Source: JANRLJ01 sp034437895 (GTDB lineage: Bacteria > Chloroflexota > Anaerolineae > Aggregatilineales > Phototrophicaceae). Taken from it: a stretch of DNA of 23,118 nucleotides. How positions within the stretch are numbered: the first letter of the stretch is position 1; each line of letters begins with the position of its first letter. Below the pieces are notes generated by a model. It was not told where the DNA came from. It saw nothing but the letters and a program-made list of their open reading frames with translations, and ran no database searches. The DNA lies in assembly GCA_034437895.1 (NCBI GenBank), contig DAOTTO010000406.1:1-23118 (forward strand), written 5' to 3'. Shown here in pieces: positions 5,913-14,636 of the stretch. The translations under genes were made by a program, and so were the position numbers.

Positions 5913-7584
5913 AGAACACCCTGCGCTGTGCGATGCGATTTTGAACAAGTGTGAGGATCAGGATAACGGCGAAAAGCACAAACGCCATCGCTGACCCATA
6001 GGCGTAATCGGGGTTAGAATCCCGAATCGTCTCGAAAATGGTGATGTTGATCGTATCCACCGCGTCCAATGCGCCGGGTTTACGCATCAGCCAGATTTGC
6101 GTAAAGGCTTGGAAGGTGCCGATAGTCGAAACCAGTACCAGAAAAAATGTAGTCGGCGAAAGCAGCGGCAGCGTAATAAAGCGGAAGCTCGCCCAACCGC
6201 CTGCGCCATCAATCTTGGCGGCTTCATACATCTCTCTTGGGATGTTGCCGAGTCCGGCGAGGAAAATGACGGTGTTATATCCGGCATACGTCCAAATGCT
6301 GTAGATCATGATGACGATGAGCGCCAGCCCCGGCCCTTCTAAAAAGCGCGGCAGACTCTCGCCAAGGATCAGACGGAAAATCCCTCGCGGTTCCAGCAGC
6401 CACGTTTGCGGCTCAATCCCGAATGTCCCCATCAATTGATTGATGGGCGAACCGCTGCGATGCGAAAAAAGCAGGGTGAAGATGAGCGAAGTCGCCACAA
6501 ACGGCGTGATATAAGGCAGGAAATAAACCACCCGAAACAGCGATTTGCCTTTGATATTCTGAAACAACAGCACCGCCAGCCCTAAGCCAATCATCAGTTG
6601 GAACGGCACCGTACCCAGCGAATACATGATTGCGATGCTAAACCCGCGCATCACATCTTCATCCGCCGCAGCCAGCGCAACGGGAAGCTGCGTTATCAAC
6701 GCATAGCCCCCGATCATCAAAAGGACAACTAAGCCGCTGAAGATAAAAAATCGGCGGTTATCGTCTGCTTTGGCGGCCTGCCTCCACAAAGCATAAGCCG
6801 CAAAAAGCAGCGCCGCACCCGCACTAATCAGGATAATGTGCGTCCAAATCGGCAGTGATTCGTCTGCGGTACGGGCTTCGGTAATCGCCAGATTAATCTC
6901 ATTGAGTGTCAGCCGCAGCAGCAAAATCCCCGCGCCCAAACTGCTGAACACTATAAACGCCAGCCCAACCGCGTGGCCCGAGTCCGGCATTTTAATTAAC
7001 GTTTGGACGATGAACCACACGACTACCGCCGCGATAATCGCCAGCCAAAATTGATTCGCAGCCGTTAAGACATGGGGAAAGTTGAAACTGTTAAAAAATT
7101 CATTGATGAAGGCCGTCCGTGTGATCTCCTGACCGCGCAACCGGACGGGGACGTTCAACACTTCAGGCAGGAGTAGAAAAAACCAGCGGGTAAAGGTAAA
7201 CATAGCCGCTGTGATAAAGGCAGCGGGGATAATCATCATGAGCGCTCGCCCATCATCGCGGGCAGCCCGCCGCAGCCTTAATAATGAGTAAGCCGCGTAA
7301 ATTATCAGCCCAATTGCCAACCAGAAGAACAAGATATAGGCGAAGCTGCCGAGCGCTTCTACATATTGATCTAACCCGCGATATTCTTCCGGGAAGCGCC
7401 GCCATCGATGCAGACTCACGAAGAACGCAAACGCCACCGGGAAAATCCCAAAGACGAAGATCAGCAGCATCGCCGGAAACAAAAAGGCATAAGCTGTGAG
7501 ATTTTCGAGAAGAATGCGTCCGCGCCGAGAATTAAAGAGGGGGTTCGATGGGCGTAAGGCAGGCCAATTTGTGCGCGTTGTCAT
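5905..7584 (-). CDS. Carbohydrate ABC transporter permease, MalF type, with extra membrane insert
   Basis: 559 residues, about twice the usual 290-310. The first membrane span (about 31-57) is followed by RGLDQYVEAL, the normal lead-in to span 2. The canonical continuation (FSIAIMYSLGTVPFQLMIGL) appears only at about 315. Between them, residues 80-308 add about six hydrophobic segments (around 80-100, 114-139, 177-197, 205-225, 246-266, 280-300). The rest is standard, with the EAA loop EAAKIDGAGGWASFRFITLP at 454-473. The insert is hydrophobic, unlike the soluble periplasmic loop of E. coli MalF. It could anchor, regulate or pair with another membrane protein. The gene is first in the minus-strand cluster and overlaps the next one by 8 nt. 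The permease call is firm; the role of the insert is unknown. Confidence 0.9.
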   Translation of the reverse strand: MTTRTNWPALRPSNPLFNSRRGRILLENLTAYAFLFPAMLLIFVFGIFPVAFAFFVSLHRWRRFPEEYRGLDQYVEALGSFAYILFFWLAIGLIIYAAYSLLRLRRAARDDGRALMMIIPAAFITAAMFTFTRWFFLLLPEVLNVPVRLRGQEITRTAFINEFFNSFNFPHVLTAANQFWLAIIAAVVVWFIVQTLIKMPDSGHAVGLAFIVFSSLGAGILLLRLTLNEINLAITEARTADESLPIWTHIILISAGAALLFAAYALWRQAAKADDNRRFFIFSGLVVLLMIGGYALITQLPVALAAADEDVMRGFSIAIMYSLGTVPFQLMIGLGLAVLLFQNIKGKSLFRVVYFLPYITPFVATSLIFTLLFSHRSGSPINQLMGTFGIEPQTWLLEPRGIFRLILGESLPRFLEGPGLALIVIMIYSIWTYAGYNTVIFLAGLGNIPREMYEAAKIDGAGGWASFRFITLPLLSPTTFFLVLVSTIGTFQAFTQIWLMRKPGALDAVDTINITIFETIRDSNPDYAYGSAMAFVLFAVILILTLVQNRIAQRRVFYG

Positions 7585-7625
7585 AAAAAAATTCCAGCCG
7601 CGTTTATCCGTCCATAGCGACTGGT

Positions 7626-7653
7626 ATTGTACATATTTGTCTCAGGAATTCAA
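7626..7653 (-). promoter_or_regulatory. Putative promoter of the ABC permease cluster
   Basis: On the minus strand TTGAAT (7653-7648), 16 bp, TACAAT (7631-7626) gives a near-consensus sigma-70 type promoter about 42 bp before the permease start codon. Identified by eye. Confidence 0.45.
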
Positions 7654-7795
7654 ATTTAAGGCAAAGATTTGGTTATACCTTAGCCTGTTCTTAAAGAATT
7701 AGGGTTTATACCCCCTTGTTGCAGGCAAAATATACAGTAAAAGCGAAAGCCAAAAACAGTTACTTCTATGTTATAGCGCTATTATTATGGAAAAC

Positions 7796-7834
7796 GTAAA
7801 TTTTCTCCGAATAAAGTAAATTTGGTAAATTTTC
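7796..7834. repeat. Three direct copies of GTAAATTT in a divergent promoter region
   Basis: GTAAATTT occurs at 7796, 7816 and 7825; the first and third extend to GTAAATTTTC. They lie just upstream of the putative promoter of the large plus-strand gene and within 220 bp of the divergent importer cluster. Clustered direct repeats of this size can be regulator binding sites. The AT-rich context means chance is also possible. Confidence 0.35.
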
Positions 7835-7836
7835 GC

Positions 7837-7866
7837 TTGCAGCTTATTCGTCACAAACCCTATTAT
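7837..7866 (+). promoter_or_regulatory. Putative promoter of the beta-helix surface protein gene
   Basis: TTGCAG (7837-7842), 18 bp, TATTAT (7861-7866), about 130 bp before the start codon, which would leave a long leader. The remainder of the 411-bp divergent gap is AT-rich and holds no gene. Confidence 0.35.
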
Positions 7867-7995
7867 AACGTTTAGTAACACTTCGTTTTATTGAAGTCCT
7901 TTTCGCAAAACTCCGCCTATTGATAGAAAGGAAAACCCACTCCAAGACGTTATATTGCCACCATTCTTGATAAGTTATCTAAGGGACAACTCTTT

Positions 7996-10900
7996 ATGCA
8001 ACGTTTCTTGCAAAATCGCCTACGAACTCTCATCACAGCCCTCTTCGCAGCCCTTTTTATTTTAGCTTTTATACCAGACGGGGATGTGCTGGCAATTCCT
8101 ACCTGCACCACCGATTGTTTCGTCTCTACTATTGGGAATGATGCCAACAGCGGAACCAATGCGCTGGGTGCCTTGCGTAATATCCAAACCGCGGTTGACC
8201 AAGTGGACGACGGCGGCACGGTGCATGTGGCGGTGGGCATTTACACAGAAAATGTAGAAATCCCAAGTGGCAAAGATGTCATCATCGATGGCGCAGGCGC
8301 AGGCGCCAATGCCGCGCTGCATACTATCGTTGATGGAAATGATGCGGGTAACGTCTTCAAGATTGAAGGCGGTATTGTCGCCATCAAAGAGATGACCATC
8401 CGCAATGGAGCGCAATCAGGGTTCGAGCCTGGCAGTGGTGTTTACAGCTCTTTCGCTGCTTTAGGGCTTGATGATGTCATTATTACGTCCAACACAGGCA
8501 GCGGCATCTACAGCAACCTCGGCAATGATCTCGTTATCGAAGGCTCTACGATTTCTGATAACTCAGCCTCCAATGGCGGTGGCCTGCGGCAGGAAGTCGG
8601 CGGCGATTTGGTGATTTGGAACACCACCTTTTCCGGCAATACAGCCACAGGTGGCATGGGCAGCAGCGGATTTGGCGGCGGCATTTTCCTCACACGCGCT
8701 AGTTCTGCCCTCATTTATAAAACAACCATCACCGATAACAACGCGGTAGATGGCGGCGGCATTTATAACAGCAATACCGACCCTGTTACGATTGCCAACA
8801 CAACGATCACTGGCAACACCGCCAGCGATAGAGGTGGCGGGTTGAACAATACCAATGATGGCGATTCGGATTGTTCCAACTGCATCTCAAACACGCTCCT
8901 TATCAACAGCACTATTTTTGATAACACCGCAGTTTCAGCAGCGGGTGTTAATAACGAGAGCATATTTGGCGGCCTTGGTGATGGTTTCCCGACCAATCCG
9001 GCGGTTTTGACGATTACCAACAGCATCATTGGCGGTTCGAGCAGCGAAAATTGCTTAGAAACCGAAACAGGCGGCGGCATCGCCACGTGGGTGAGCAACG
9101 GACATAATATCTCCGATGACACTTCGTGCGCGGCGCTTCTCGTTGATGGTGATGATCTTAATAATGTTGACCCGCTGTTAGCTGTGCTGGCGAGCAACGG
9201 CGGCCCCACCCAAACCCATGCCCTACAAGCGGGCAGTCCGGCTTTGGGTGCTGCCGATGAAATCGTTTGCGCGGCGGCTCCCGTCAGTGGTGATGACCAA
9301 CGCGGTGAAGCACGTCCGCAAGGCGACGGCTGCGATATTGGCGCGTTTGAGTCCGACCTCGTAGGCGTAGGCGAATGTACAGCGACCTGTTACGCTTCCA
9401 CGACGGGCAACGATGCCAATTCAGGGATTGATTTCGCTAATGCCAAGCGCACCATCCAAAACGCGGTAGATACAGTTAACAATGGCGGTGATGTCATCGT
9501 TGATGTCGGCGTTTACGAAGAAAATGTCGTCATCAACAAAGATGTGACGATCACGGGCGCGGGGTCGGGGACGAACCCTGCTACCGACACGATTGTTGAC
9601 GGCGGCGCGGTTGATTCCGTCTTTATCATCCAACAAGAAAACGTCGTCGAGATCACAGATTTAACCGTGACCAACGGCAACGCTGACGAATACGGCGGCG
9701 GTGTGCTAAACATCGGCTCCACCGTCACACTCAATAATTGCGAAATTTTGGAAAACACATCGGGCAATTTTTCCGGTGGTGGTGGCGTTGCCGTCCTCAT
9801 CGGTGAATTTGATTTCCCGGATCCGCCCGTTTTCGGTGAGATGACTATCACCAACTGCAACATTCACCACAATGAAGCATTAGGTTTAGGCGGGCGCGGC
9901 GGCGGCATTTATGACGGAGAAAGCAGCACCGTGAACGTCCTCGACAGCACGATTGCCAACAATCAATCAGCAGGTGGCGGCGGCGGTATTCATGGCGCTT
10001 TTGGCAGCCAATTGAATATCGAGAAAAGCACCATTGCTAACAATGAGGCGGGTGTCGGAAGTAGCAGTGGCAACGGCGGCGCTATCAATGGCATCGATTC
10101 CGGCATTCATGTCACCAACAGCACCATCTCTGGCAATTCCGGCGTAGGCAGCGGTGGCGCTATCCGCAATACAGGCAGTGTGACGTTAATCCACGCGACG
10201 ATCACTGGCAATTCGATCACAAGTGATTTTGGTGGCGCGGGCGGTGTGGATGCGGGTCTCGTATTCAGCAACCTCAATATCGCCAACAGCCTTATCGCCA
10301 ACAGCATCGGCGGCCCAGATTGTGATCCGGGTGGTGCGACGATTACGGCAACAGGCGTAAACCTCATTCAAGATGGCACATGCAGCCCTGATTTAGACGG
10401 CGACCCGCTGCTGGCGGCGCTGGCAAGCAACGGCGGCCCCACCCAAACCCATGCGCTGCAAGCTGGCAGCCCCGCTTTAAGCGCGGCGGATGCAGCAATT
10501 TGCGCGGCAGCGCCAGTCAATAATGATGACCAACGTAGCGAATCGCGTCCACAAGGTGGCGGTTGCGACATCGGCGCGTTTGAATCGGACTTGACAGTGG
10601 CCGGGCCAGGCTCAATCGCAATCGTCAAGCAGACCAACCCGGATGGGTCGCTGACGGAATTTGAATTTGATGTCAGTTGGCAGGTACCGAATATCTTCCT
10701 AGCAGATGGCGACGGCAGCCTCTTCCCTGTTGCCCCGGCTGGCATTTATACCATCACAGAATCCATTCCGATTGGCTGGCGTATCGCCAGTATCGACTGT
10801 GGGGATGCCGATGTGACCCCTATTGCTAACGGTGTGAGCATTAATCTCGCAGCGGACGAGGATGTGGTCTGCACGTTCAATAACGAAGTATTGAGCAACA

Positions 10901-12654
10901 TCATCATCGACAAAGTGGCGACGGGCGGCGGTGCCACAGCCTTCAGCTTCACTTATGACGATCCGAGCGCGGATCCGTTGTTCAATTTTGATCTGACGGA
11001 CGGCGGCGGTGATGGCCTGTTCGACAACATCGCGGCAGGCGTTTACACCATTTCGGAAGTGAATATCCCCGCTGGTTGGTCATTGCAAAGTATCGTTTGC
11101 GATAATGCCAATATCGAAGTCAACGGCACGAGTGTGACGATCACGATTGGCGTGAGCCAGACGATTACCTGCACCTTCACCAACGTCCAGCAGCCGACGA
11201 CAGGCACGATTACGCTCATCAAGCAAACTGTTCCCGACGGCTCATTGACCGAATTTGAATTTGATACCAGCTATCAGGGGCCGAACATCTTATTGCAAGA
11301 TGGCGAGGCCAGCTTTGTCCCCAATGTCTCAGCAGGCACTTATACCATCGAAGAAGTTGTGCCGATTGGCTGGCGACTGCTGAGTGCCGTATGCGTGGGC
11401 GCGGATTCAAGCGCGATCTTTAGCGGCGTAAGCATTGACCTAGAAGCGGGTGAAAATGTCACCTGTACTTTCACCAACGAAAAACTAGGCGCGATCATCA
11501 TCGACAAAGTGGCGGCAGGCGCGGACGCTTTGGCCTTCAGCTTCACTTATGACGACCCTAGTGCGGATCCAGTATTCCCGTTTGACCTCACCGACGGCGA
11601 TGCTCCTCAAATTTTCCAGAATATTGCCACTGGCAGCTACACCATCGCGGAAGTGAATATTCCGGCAGGCTGGTCGTTGCAAAGCATCGTCTGCGACGGC
11701 GACTCGGTTAACATCAATGGCGCAGCCGCGACGATTAATCTGGGCGTAGGCGAAGAAGTCACCTGCACGTTCACCAATACGCCAACGGTTGAGACCTGCG
11801 ACGATTACGATTATGCGGCCTATACCGAACAATTTATGTCTGGCGTGATTTCGGTTGACCTCGCCAGTGGCCTCGCGCATGGCACGATCACCAATAATGG
11901 CGAGTTGAGCTGCCCGACTCTTTTAGGGCTGGCTTCGTACCGGATGTTCGACAATATCATCGACAATCAGGAATTGTACGACTCTGACCCGATGACGGCT
12001 GGCGACCCGAACAATCCCTATACCACAATCGCTGCTAACGGCGGAACAACGACCTTCACCGTCAGCATCCCGCGTGATTGCGCGTCGCAGATCGATCTGT
12101 TCTATGGGCCGCTGCTGCCCTCATTAATGGGTCAGCGCTACGGCACACGCTTGTTCGCAGGGCTACAGACCAGCCGCGCACCGTTCAATTTGCCCTTCTG
12201 CCAACAGGAAGTTGAGGTAATCATCACGCCAGAAGTGACACCCGATGCACCCGCGCCTACTGCCGAGCCTGTCGAACCGGTTGTGCCTGAATTGGACACC
12301 GATCTGGACGGCACACCTGACAGCATGGATGCAGATGACGATAACGACGGTGCAGCCGATGTCGATGATGCCTTCCCGTTGGATGCCAGCGAAAACGCCG
12401 ACACTGATCTCGACGGCACAGGCAATAATGCCGACGCTGACGATGACAATGACGGCCTCATTGATGCCGACGATGCTCAGGCACTCATCTTCAATGACAC
12501 TGACAGTGATCTGATCGGGGACGGTTTAGACGACAGCGATGCTGATGGGATCGTTGACGGGTTTGACCCCGATATTGATGCCGACGGTGACGGTGTTAAC
12601 AATGCTGATGAATTCGCAGCGCACACCAATCCCTACGATAACGCCAGCTTCTAG
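7996..12654 (+). CDS. Giant secreted protein: two beta-helix domains, four prealbumin-like repeats, calcium-binding tail
   Basis: 1552 residues with AAGGG 10 nt before the ATG. A signal peptide (about 1-33, ending VLA) leads into two parallel beta-helix (pectin-lyase-like) domains: 37-453 and 460-864. Each opens with a TSTxGNDANSG-type strand and is full of 'TITNSTISGN'-type coils. Each ends in the same choice-of-anchor-Q-like block (LASNGGPTQTHALQAGSPAL, then CDIGAFESDL). Four prealbumin/SpaA-like repeats follow in an A-B-A-B order (872-964, 965-1064, 1070-1162, 1163-1262), with GxYTIxE and CTFxN at matching points. Then come an unassigned Cys-containing domain (1267-1402), a Pro/Glu linker and a TSP3-like calcium tail (1434-1545; DxDxDG repeats, DADDDNDG). 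No LPXTG or membrane anchor is visible. Likely an adhesin, matrix or polysaccharide-binding surface protein; the exact role is unknown. Confidence 0.88.
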   Translation: MQRFLQNRLRTLITALFAALFILAFIPDGDVLAIPTCTTDCFVSTIGNDANSGTNALGALRNIQTAVDQVDDGGTVHVAVGIYTENVEIPSGKDVIIDGAGAGANAALHTIVDGNDAGNVFKIEGGIVAIKEMTIRNGAQSGFEPGSGVYSSFAALGLDDVIITSNTGSGIYSNLGNDLVIEGSTISDNSASNGGGLRQEVGGDLVIWNTTFSGNTATGGMGSSGFGGGIFLTRASSALIYKTTITDNNAVDGGGIYNSNTDPVTIANTTITGNTASDRGGGLNNTNDGDSDCSNCISNTLLINSTIFDNTAVSAAGVNNESIFGGLGDGFPTNPAVLTITNSIIGGSSSENCLETETGGGIATWVSNGHNISDDTSCAALLVDGDDLNNVDPLLAVLASNGGPTQTHALQAGSPALGAADEIVCAAAPVSGDDQRGEARPQGDGCDIGAFESDLVGVGECTATCYASTTGNDANSGIDFANAKRTIQNAVDTVNNGGDVIVDVGVYEENVVINKDVTITGAGSGTNPATDTIVDGGAVDSVFIIQQENVVEITDLTVTNGNADEYGGGVLNIGSTVTLNNCEILENTSGNFSGGGGVAVLIGEFDFPDPPVFGEMTITNCNIHHNEALGLGGRGGGIYDGESSTVNVLDSTIANNQSAGGGGGIHGAFGSQLNIEKSTIANNEAGVGSSSGNGGAINGIDSGIHVTNSTISGNSGVGSGGAIRNTGSVTLIHATITGNSITSDFGGAGGVDAGLVFSNLNIANSLIANSIGGPDCDPGGATITATGVNLIQDGTCSPDLDGDPLLAALASNGGPTQTHALQAGSPALSAADAAICAAAPVNNDDQRSESRPQGGGCDIGAFESDLTVAGPGSIAIVKQTNPDGSLTEFEFDVSWQVPNIFLADGDGSLFPVAPAGIYTITESIPIGWRIASIDCGDADVTPIANGVSINLAADEDVVCTFNNEVLSNIIIDKVATGGGATAFSFTYDDPSADPLFNFDLTDGGGDGLFDNIAAGVYTISEVNIPAGWSLQSIVCDNANIEVNGTSVTITIGVSQTITCTFTNVQQPTTGTITLIKQTVPDGSLTEFEFDTSYQGPNILLQDGEASFVPNVSAGTYTIEEVVPIGWRLLSAVCVGADSSAIFSGVSIDLEAGENVTCTFTNEKLGAIIIDKVAAGADALAFSFTYDDPSADPVFPFDLTDGDAPQIFQNIATGSYTIAEVNIPAGWSLQSIVCDGDSVNINGAAATINLGVGEEVTCTFTNTPTVETCDDYDYAAYTEQFMSGVISVDLASGLAHGTITNNGELSCPTLLGLASYRMFDNIIDNQELYDSDPMTAGDPNNPYTTIAANGGTTTFTVSIPRDCASQIDLFYGPLLPSLMGQRYGTRLFAGLQTSRAPFNLPFCQQEVEVIITPEVTPDAPAPTAEPVEPVVPELDTDLDGTPDSMDADDDNDGAADVDDAFPLDASENADTDLDGTGNNADADDDNDGLIDADDAQALIFNDTDSDLIGDGLDDSDADGIVDGFDPDIDADGDGVNNADEFAAHTNPYDNASF
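10609..11781 (+). repeat. Two-unit internal duplication of prealbumin-like pairs
   Basis: The coding DNA of repeats 1-2 (10609-11187) and 3-4 (11203-11781) matches closely. Examples are DGSLTEFEFD, PIGWR, IIIDKVA, FSFTYDDPSADP and NIPAGWSLQSIVC at equivalent places. The period is 198 codons. This is a two-domain block duplicated as one unit. Confidence 0.8.
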
Positions 12655-12667
12655 GTAGTCTGATCTT

Positions 12668-12697
12668 AGGTAAGGGCGCATCACTGCGCTCTTACCT
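12668..12697 (+). terminator. Hairpin just after the beta-helix gene
   Basis: AGGTAAGGGCGCA (12668-12680) pairs with TGCGCTCTTACCT (12685-12697) through one G-T pair and a TCAC loop, 14 bp after the stop codon. No clear T-run follows, so it may be a terminator or a 3' stabilising hairpin. Confidence 0.5.
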
Positions 12698-12700
12698 TAT

Positions 12701-12880
12701 TCAGCCTTTAAATGGAGAAAGGACTCTCATAGGGGGAGTCCTTTCTGCTTTCATCACCTCTAGCACGACATCTACGATATGTTGATCTTTGAAGGCCTCA
12801 ATATCGAGTGGGAGTACTTGCTCGCTAATCATGTTTTGCGCCGAGCGCGATGCTGTTCCGATTACGCAAAGAGCCATCAT
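12701..12880 (-). CDS. Possible small or remnant gene, 59 codons
   Basis: An open frame starts at either of two adjacent ATGs (12880 or 12877). It contains protein-like text such as SEQVLPLDIEAFKDQHIVDV and ends VLSPFKG. I see no ribosome site, and an in-frame stop lies a few codons upstream, so it may be a decayed gene end rather than an active gene. Its 3' part overlaps the hairpin at 12716-12746. I do not recognise the family. Confidence 0.25.
   Translation of the reverse strand: MMALCVIGTASRSAQNMISEQVLPLDIEAFKDQHIVDVVLEVMKAERTPPMRVLSPFKG
12716..12746 (+). terminator. Second hairpin, terminator-like
   Basis: AGAAAGGACTC (12716-12726) and GAGTCCTTTCT (12736-12746) form a perfect 11-bp stem with a 9-nt loop. 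The downstream text GCTTTCATC is only mildly T-rich. Together with the preceding hairpin it probably ends the long upstream transcript. Confidence 0.5.
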
Positions 12881-13193
12881 CGTGATTGCGTCTTAGTGTG
12901 GACATGCTGTGAAAGAGACAAGCTTAATATCTTTTTGAACAATTTATAAATGTTGACGATTTGTTGGTCCCAACAGTGTAACCAATAGCACACTCGAATT
13001 CACAGGTGTTTTGATCTGAGCCAAGCACATACCCAATTAAGCTCATCTCTATCCTTGATTACCTATGTGGTGGACTAATAGTGGGTCACTTGCTGTGCCT
13101 ATAGCCATTCTTGGAAATGACGCTTTGAGTTGAAAAACATCAATTTTCCCCAAATAATAATGGCGCTGCTCATGCCACTTGACCCACTAGTGA
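12881..13193. other. Gene-free stretch with no recognised content
   Basis: I read both strands and found only short interrupted frames, no RNA gene signature and no strong repeat. It may be a decayed coding region. Confidence 0.4.
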
Positions 13194-13276
13194 TGAACCG
13201 CAAAGGCGCAAAGATCACAAACAAGAGCAGGATAAAGTCTCATTCCCTTTGTATCCTTCGTGTCCTTTGTGGTTCA
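13194..13276. repeat. 83-bp imperfect inverted element TGAACC...GGTTCA
   Basis: The end arms TGAACCGCAAAGG (13194-13206) and CCTTTGTGGTTCA (13264-13276) match at 12 of 13 positions. Inner parts continue in CAAAG/CTTTG style. No coding capacity. It is related to the degenerate element at 2134-2195 and the half-copy at about 14464. Confidence 0.55.
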
Positions 13277-13298
13277 AACATGATGCTCCCGCCCATCC

Positions 13299-14423
13299 TT
13301 AAATCAGATGATAATACGCCAGCAGTTCCATCAGTCGATCATGCGGAATCGCGTGGAGCATATTGCCATCGCGTCCGGTCATTGTCTCGGCGGCGATGAG
13401 CGAATTGAGGACGGCTTCCTCAATTGACTCCACTGAGGCAGTAAAAAACTGGTCGATGATTTTTTCGGTAAATGGGGCGGGTGCAGCCGGAAAATCAGAT
13501 GTGACCGCGCCTTCTTCGTGCAGCCGCATCGTGAGCGAGGTGATATTGGCAGGCCAATGAGGCCAAGGGTTCGCCGTCGAAAACGCGATGACGAAATCGC
13601 CGCTGCCATCATGACAAACTGTACCCGTCCGCGCCAAGCCGAAGGCCGCCCGTGCCGCCAGCCGCCGCAGTTGCAGCGCGGTAAACGGGGCATCGGTAGC
13701 GATGACCATCATAATGCTGCCGGGGCCGGTTTCCGGCAGATACTCTTGCAAAAAATGCCTGCCAATCGGTGCGCCGAGTATCATCAATTCCCGCCGCGCC
13801 CCAAAATTGGACTGCACCAATGCCCCCACCGTAAATTCGCCCACGCGCCGCGAGGCTGTGCCGATTCCGCCTTTGAATTGATAGCAAGCCGTCCCTGTTC
13901 CCGCGCCGACATTGCCTTCTATAACGACACCTTCCGCCGCGTTTTCAATCGCCGCCCACACATGCTCCTGATGCACATGCCGCCCACGCAAATCGTTCAG
14001 CAGCGCGTCATTACATTCGCCGACGATGGGATTCACAGTGCCTGTCGTCAAGCCAATTTCGGGATTCTGACTCAGCATATAAGCGACCAGACCATCCGAC
14101 ACGCGCCCGACATTGAGGGTATTCGTGAGGACAATCGGCGTTTCGATCAGGCCACGCTCACGAATCTGCTCGAAGCCCGTCGCCTTGCCGAATCCGTTGA
14201 TGGTGCAAACGGCGGCGGCAACTTTTTCCCGAAACAGATTGCCGCCATGCGGTAAGATGGCAGTGCAGCCTGTGCGGATCGGGCCTTCACCTTGCCGCAA
14301 AGCGCCCTCGCCAACGACAAGCGTCGTATGACCGACTTTTACGCCGGGGACATCGGTGATCGCATTCAACGGGCCAGTCGGCAAAAATCCCGGCTTAACG
14401 CCTAAATCACGCAGTCGAATCAT
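13299..14423 (-). CDS. P1 family (S58, DmpA-type) self-processing aminopeptidase
   Basis: 374 residues, the usual length for L-aminopeptidase/D-esterase DmpA relatives. These are N-terminal nucleophile-type enzymes that cut themselves into two chains. Visible landmarks: ITDVPGVKVGHTT at the start, NTLNVGRVSDG, GNVGAGTG (170-177), VGALVQSNFG with N206, and PGSIMMVIATDAP, where cleavage G235|S236 would free the nucleophile Ser. S274 and D276 in DGSGDF sit 38 and 40 residues later, matching the spacing of DmpA Ser288 and Glu290, so the active site looks complete. No signal peptide, so probably cytoplasmic, acting on small peptides or amides (possibly beta-peptides). AAAAGGA lies 7 nt before the ATG. 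It stands alone; its neighbours do not suggest a pathway. Confidence 0.9.
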   Translation of the reverse strand: MIRLRDLGVKPGFLPTGPLNAITDVPGVKVGHTTLVVGEGALRQGEGPIRTGCTAILPHGGNLFREKVAAAVCTINGFGKATGFEQIRERGLIETPIVLTNTLNVGRVSDGLVAYMLSQNPEIGLTTGTVNPIVGECNDALLNDLRGRHVHQEHVWAAIENAAEGVVIEGNVGAGTGTACYQFKGGIGTASRRVGEFTVGALVQSNFGARRELMILGAPIGRHFLQEYLPETGPGSIMMVIATDAPFTALQLRRLAARAAFGLARTGTVCHDGSGDFVIAFSTANPWPHWPANITSLTMRLHEEGAVTSDFPAAPAPFTEKIIDQFFTASVESIEEAVLNSLIAAETMTGRDGNMLHAIPHDRLMELLAYYHLI

Positions 14424-14439
14424 GATGAAGTCCTTTTGG

Positions 14440-14509
14440 GTACGAAATGATTAAAAGCCCTATTGAACCACGAAGGCATCAAGAAAACAAAAGAGGTTTT
14501 CTTTCGTAC
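14440..14509. repeat. Small nested inverted repeat upstream of divergent genes
   Basis: The outer arms GTACGAAA (14440-14447) and TTTCGTAC (14502-14509) enclose a TTGAACCACGAAGG half-copy of the TGAACC family. An inner hairpin, AAGAAAAC (14481-14488) with GTTTTCTT (14496-14503), is also present. No gene. Confidence 0.35.
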
Positions 14510-14558
14510 TTTCGATGCAGTACAAGACTAGGTTTGAAATATGGTTTGTTTTGAAAAA

Positions 14559-14590
14559 TTGACAAAAAATTAAGAAAATGGACGTATAAT
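14559..14590 (+). promoter_or_regulatory. Putative promoter of the Cys-pair repeat protein
   Basis: Perfect consensus hexamers TTGACA (14559-14564) and TATAAT (14585-14590) are separated by 20 bp rather than the optimal 17, about 46 bp before the start codon. The long spacer suggests a weak or activator-dependent promoter, or a TATAAT used with another upstream element. Confidence 0.45.
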
Positions 14591-14636
14591 TAAGATTGCA
14601 TCGTCATTATAGGTTGAGGATAGGGGGTTCTTGCTT

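Noticed and set aside
13518..14255. Plus-strand frame of 245 codons within the S58 peptidase gene
   Set aside because: Opposite-strand shadow with an Arg/His/Cys-rich translation typical of antisense reading of GC-rich DNA.
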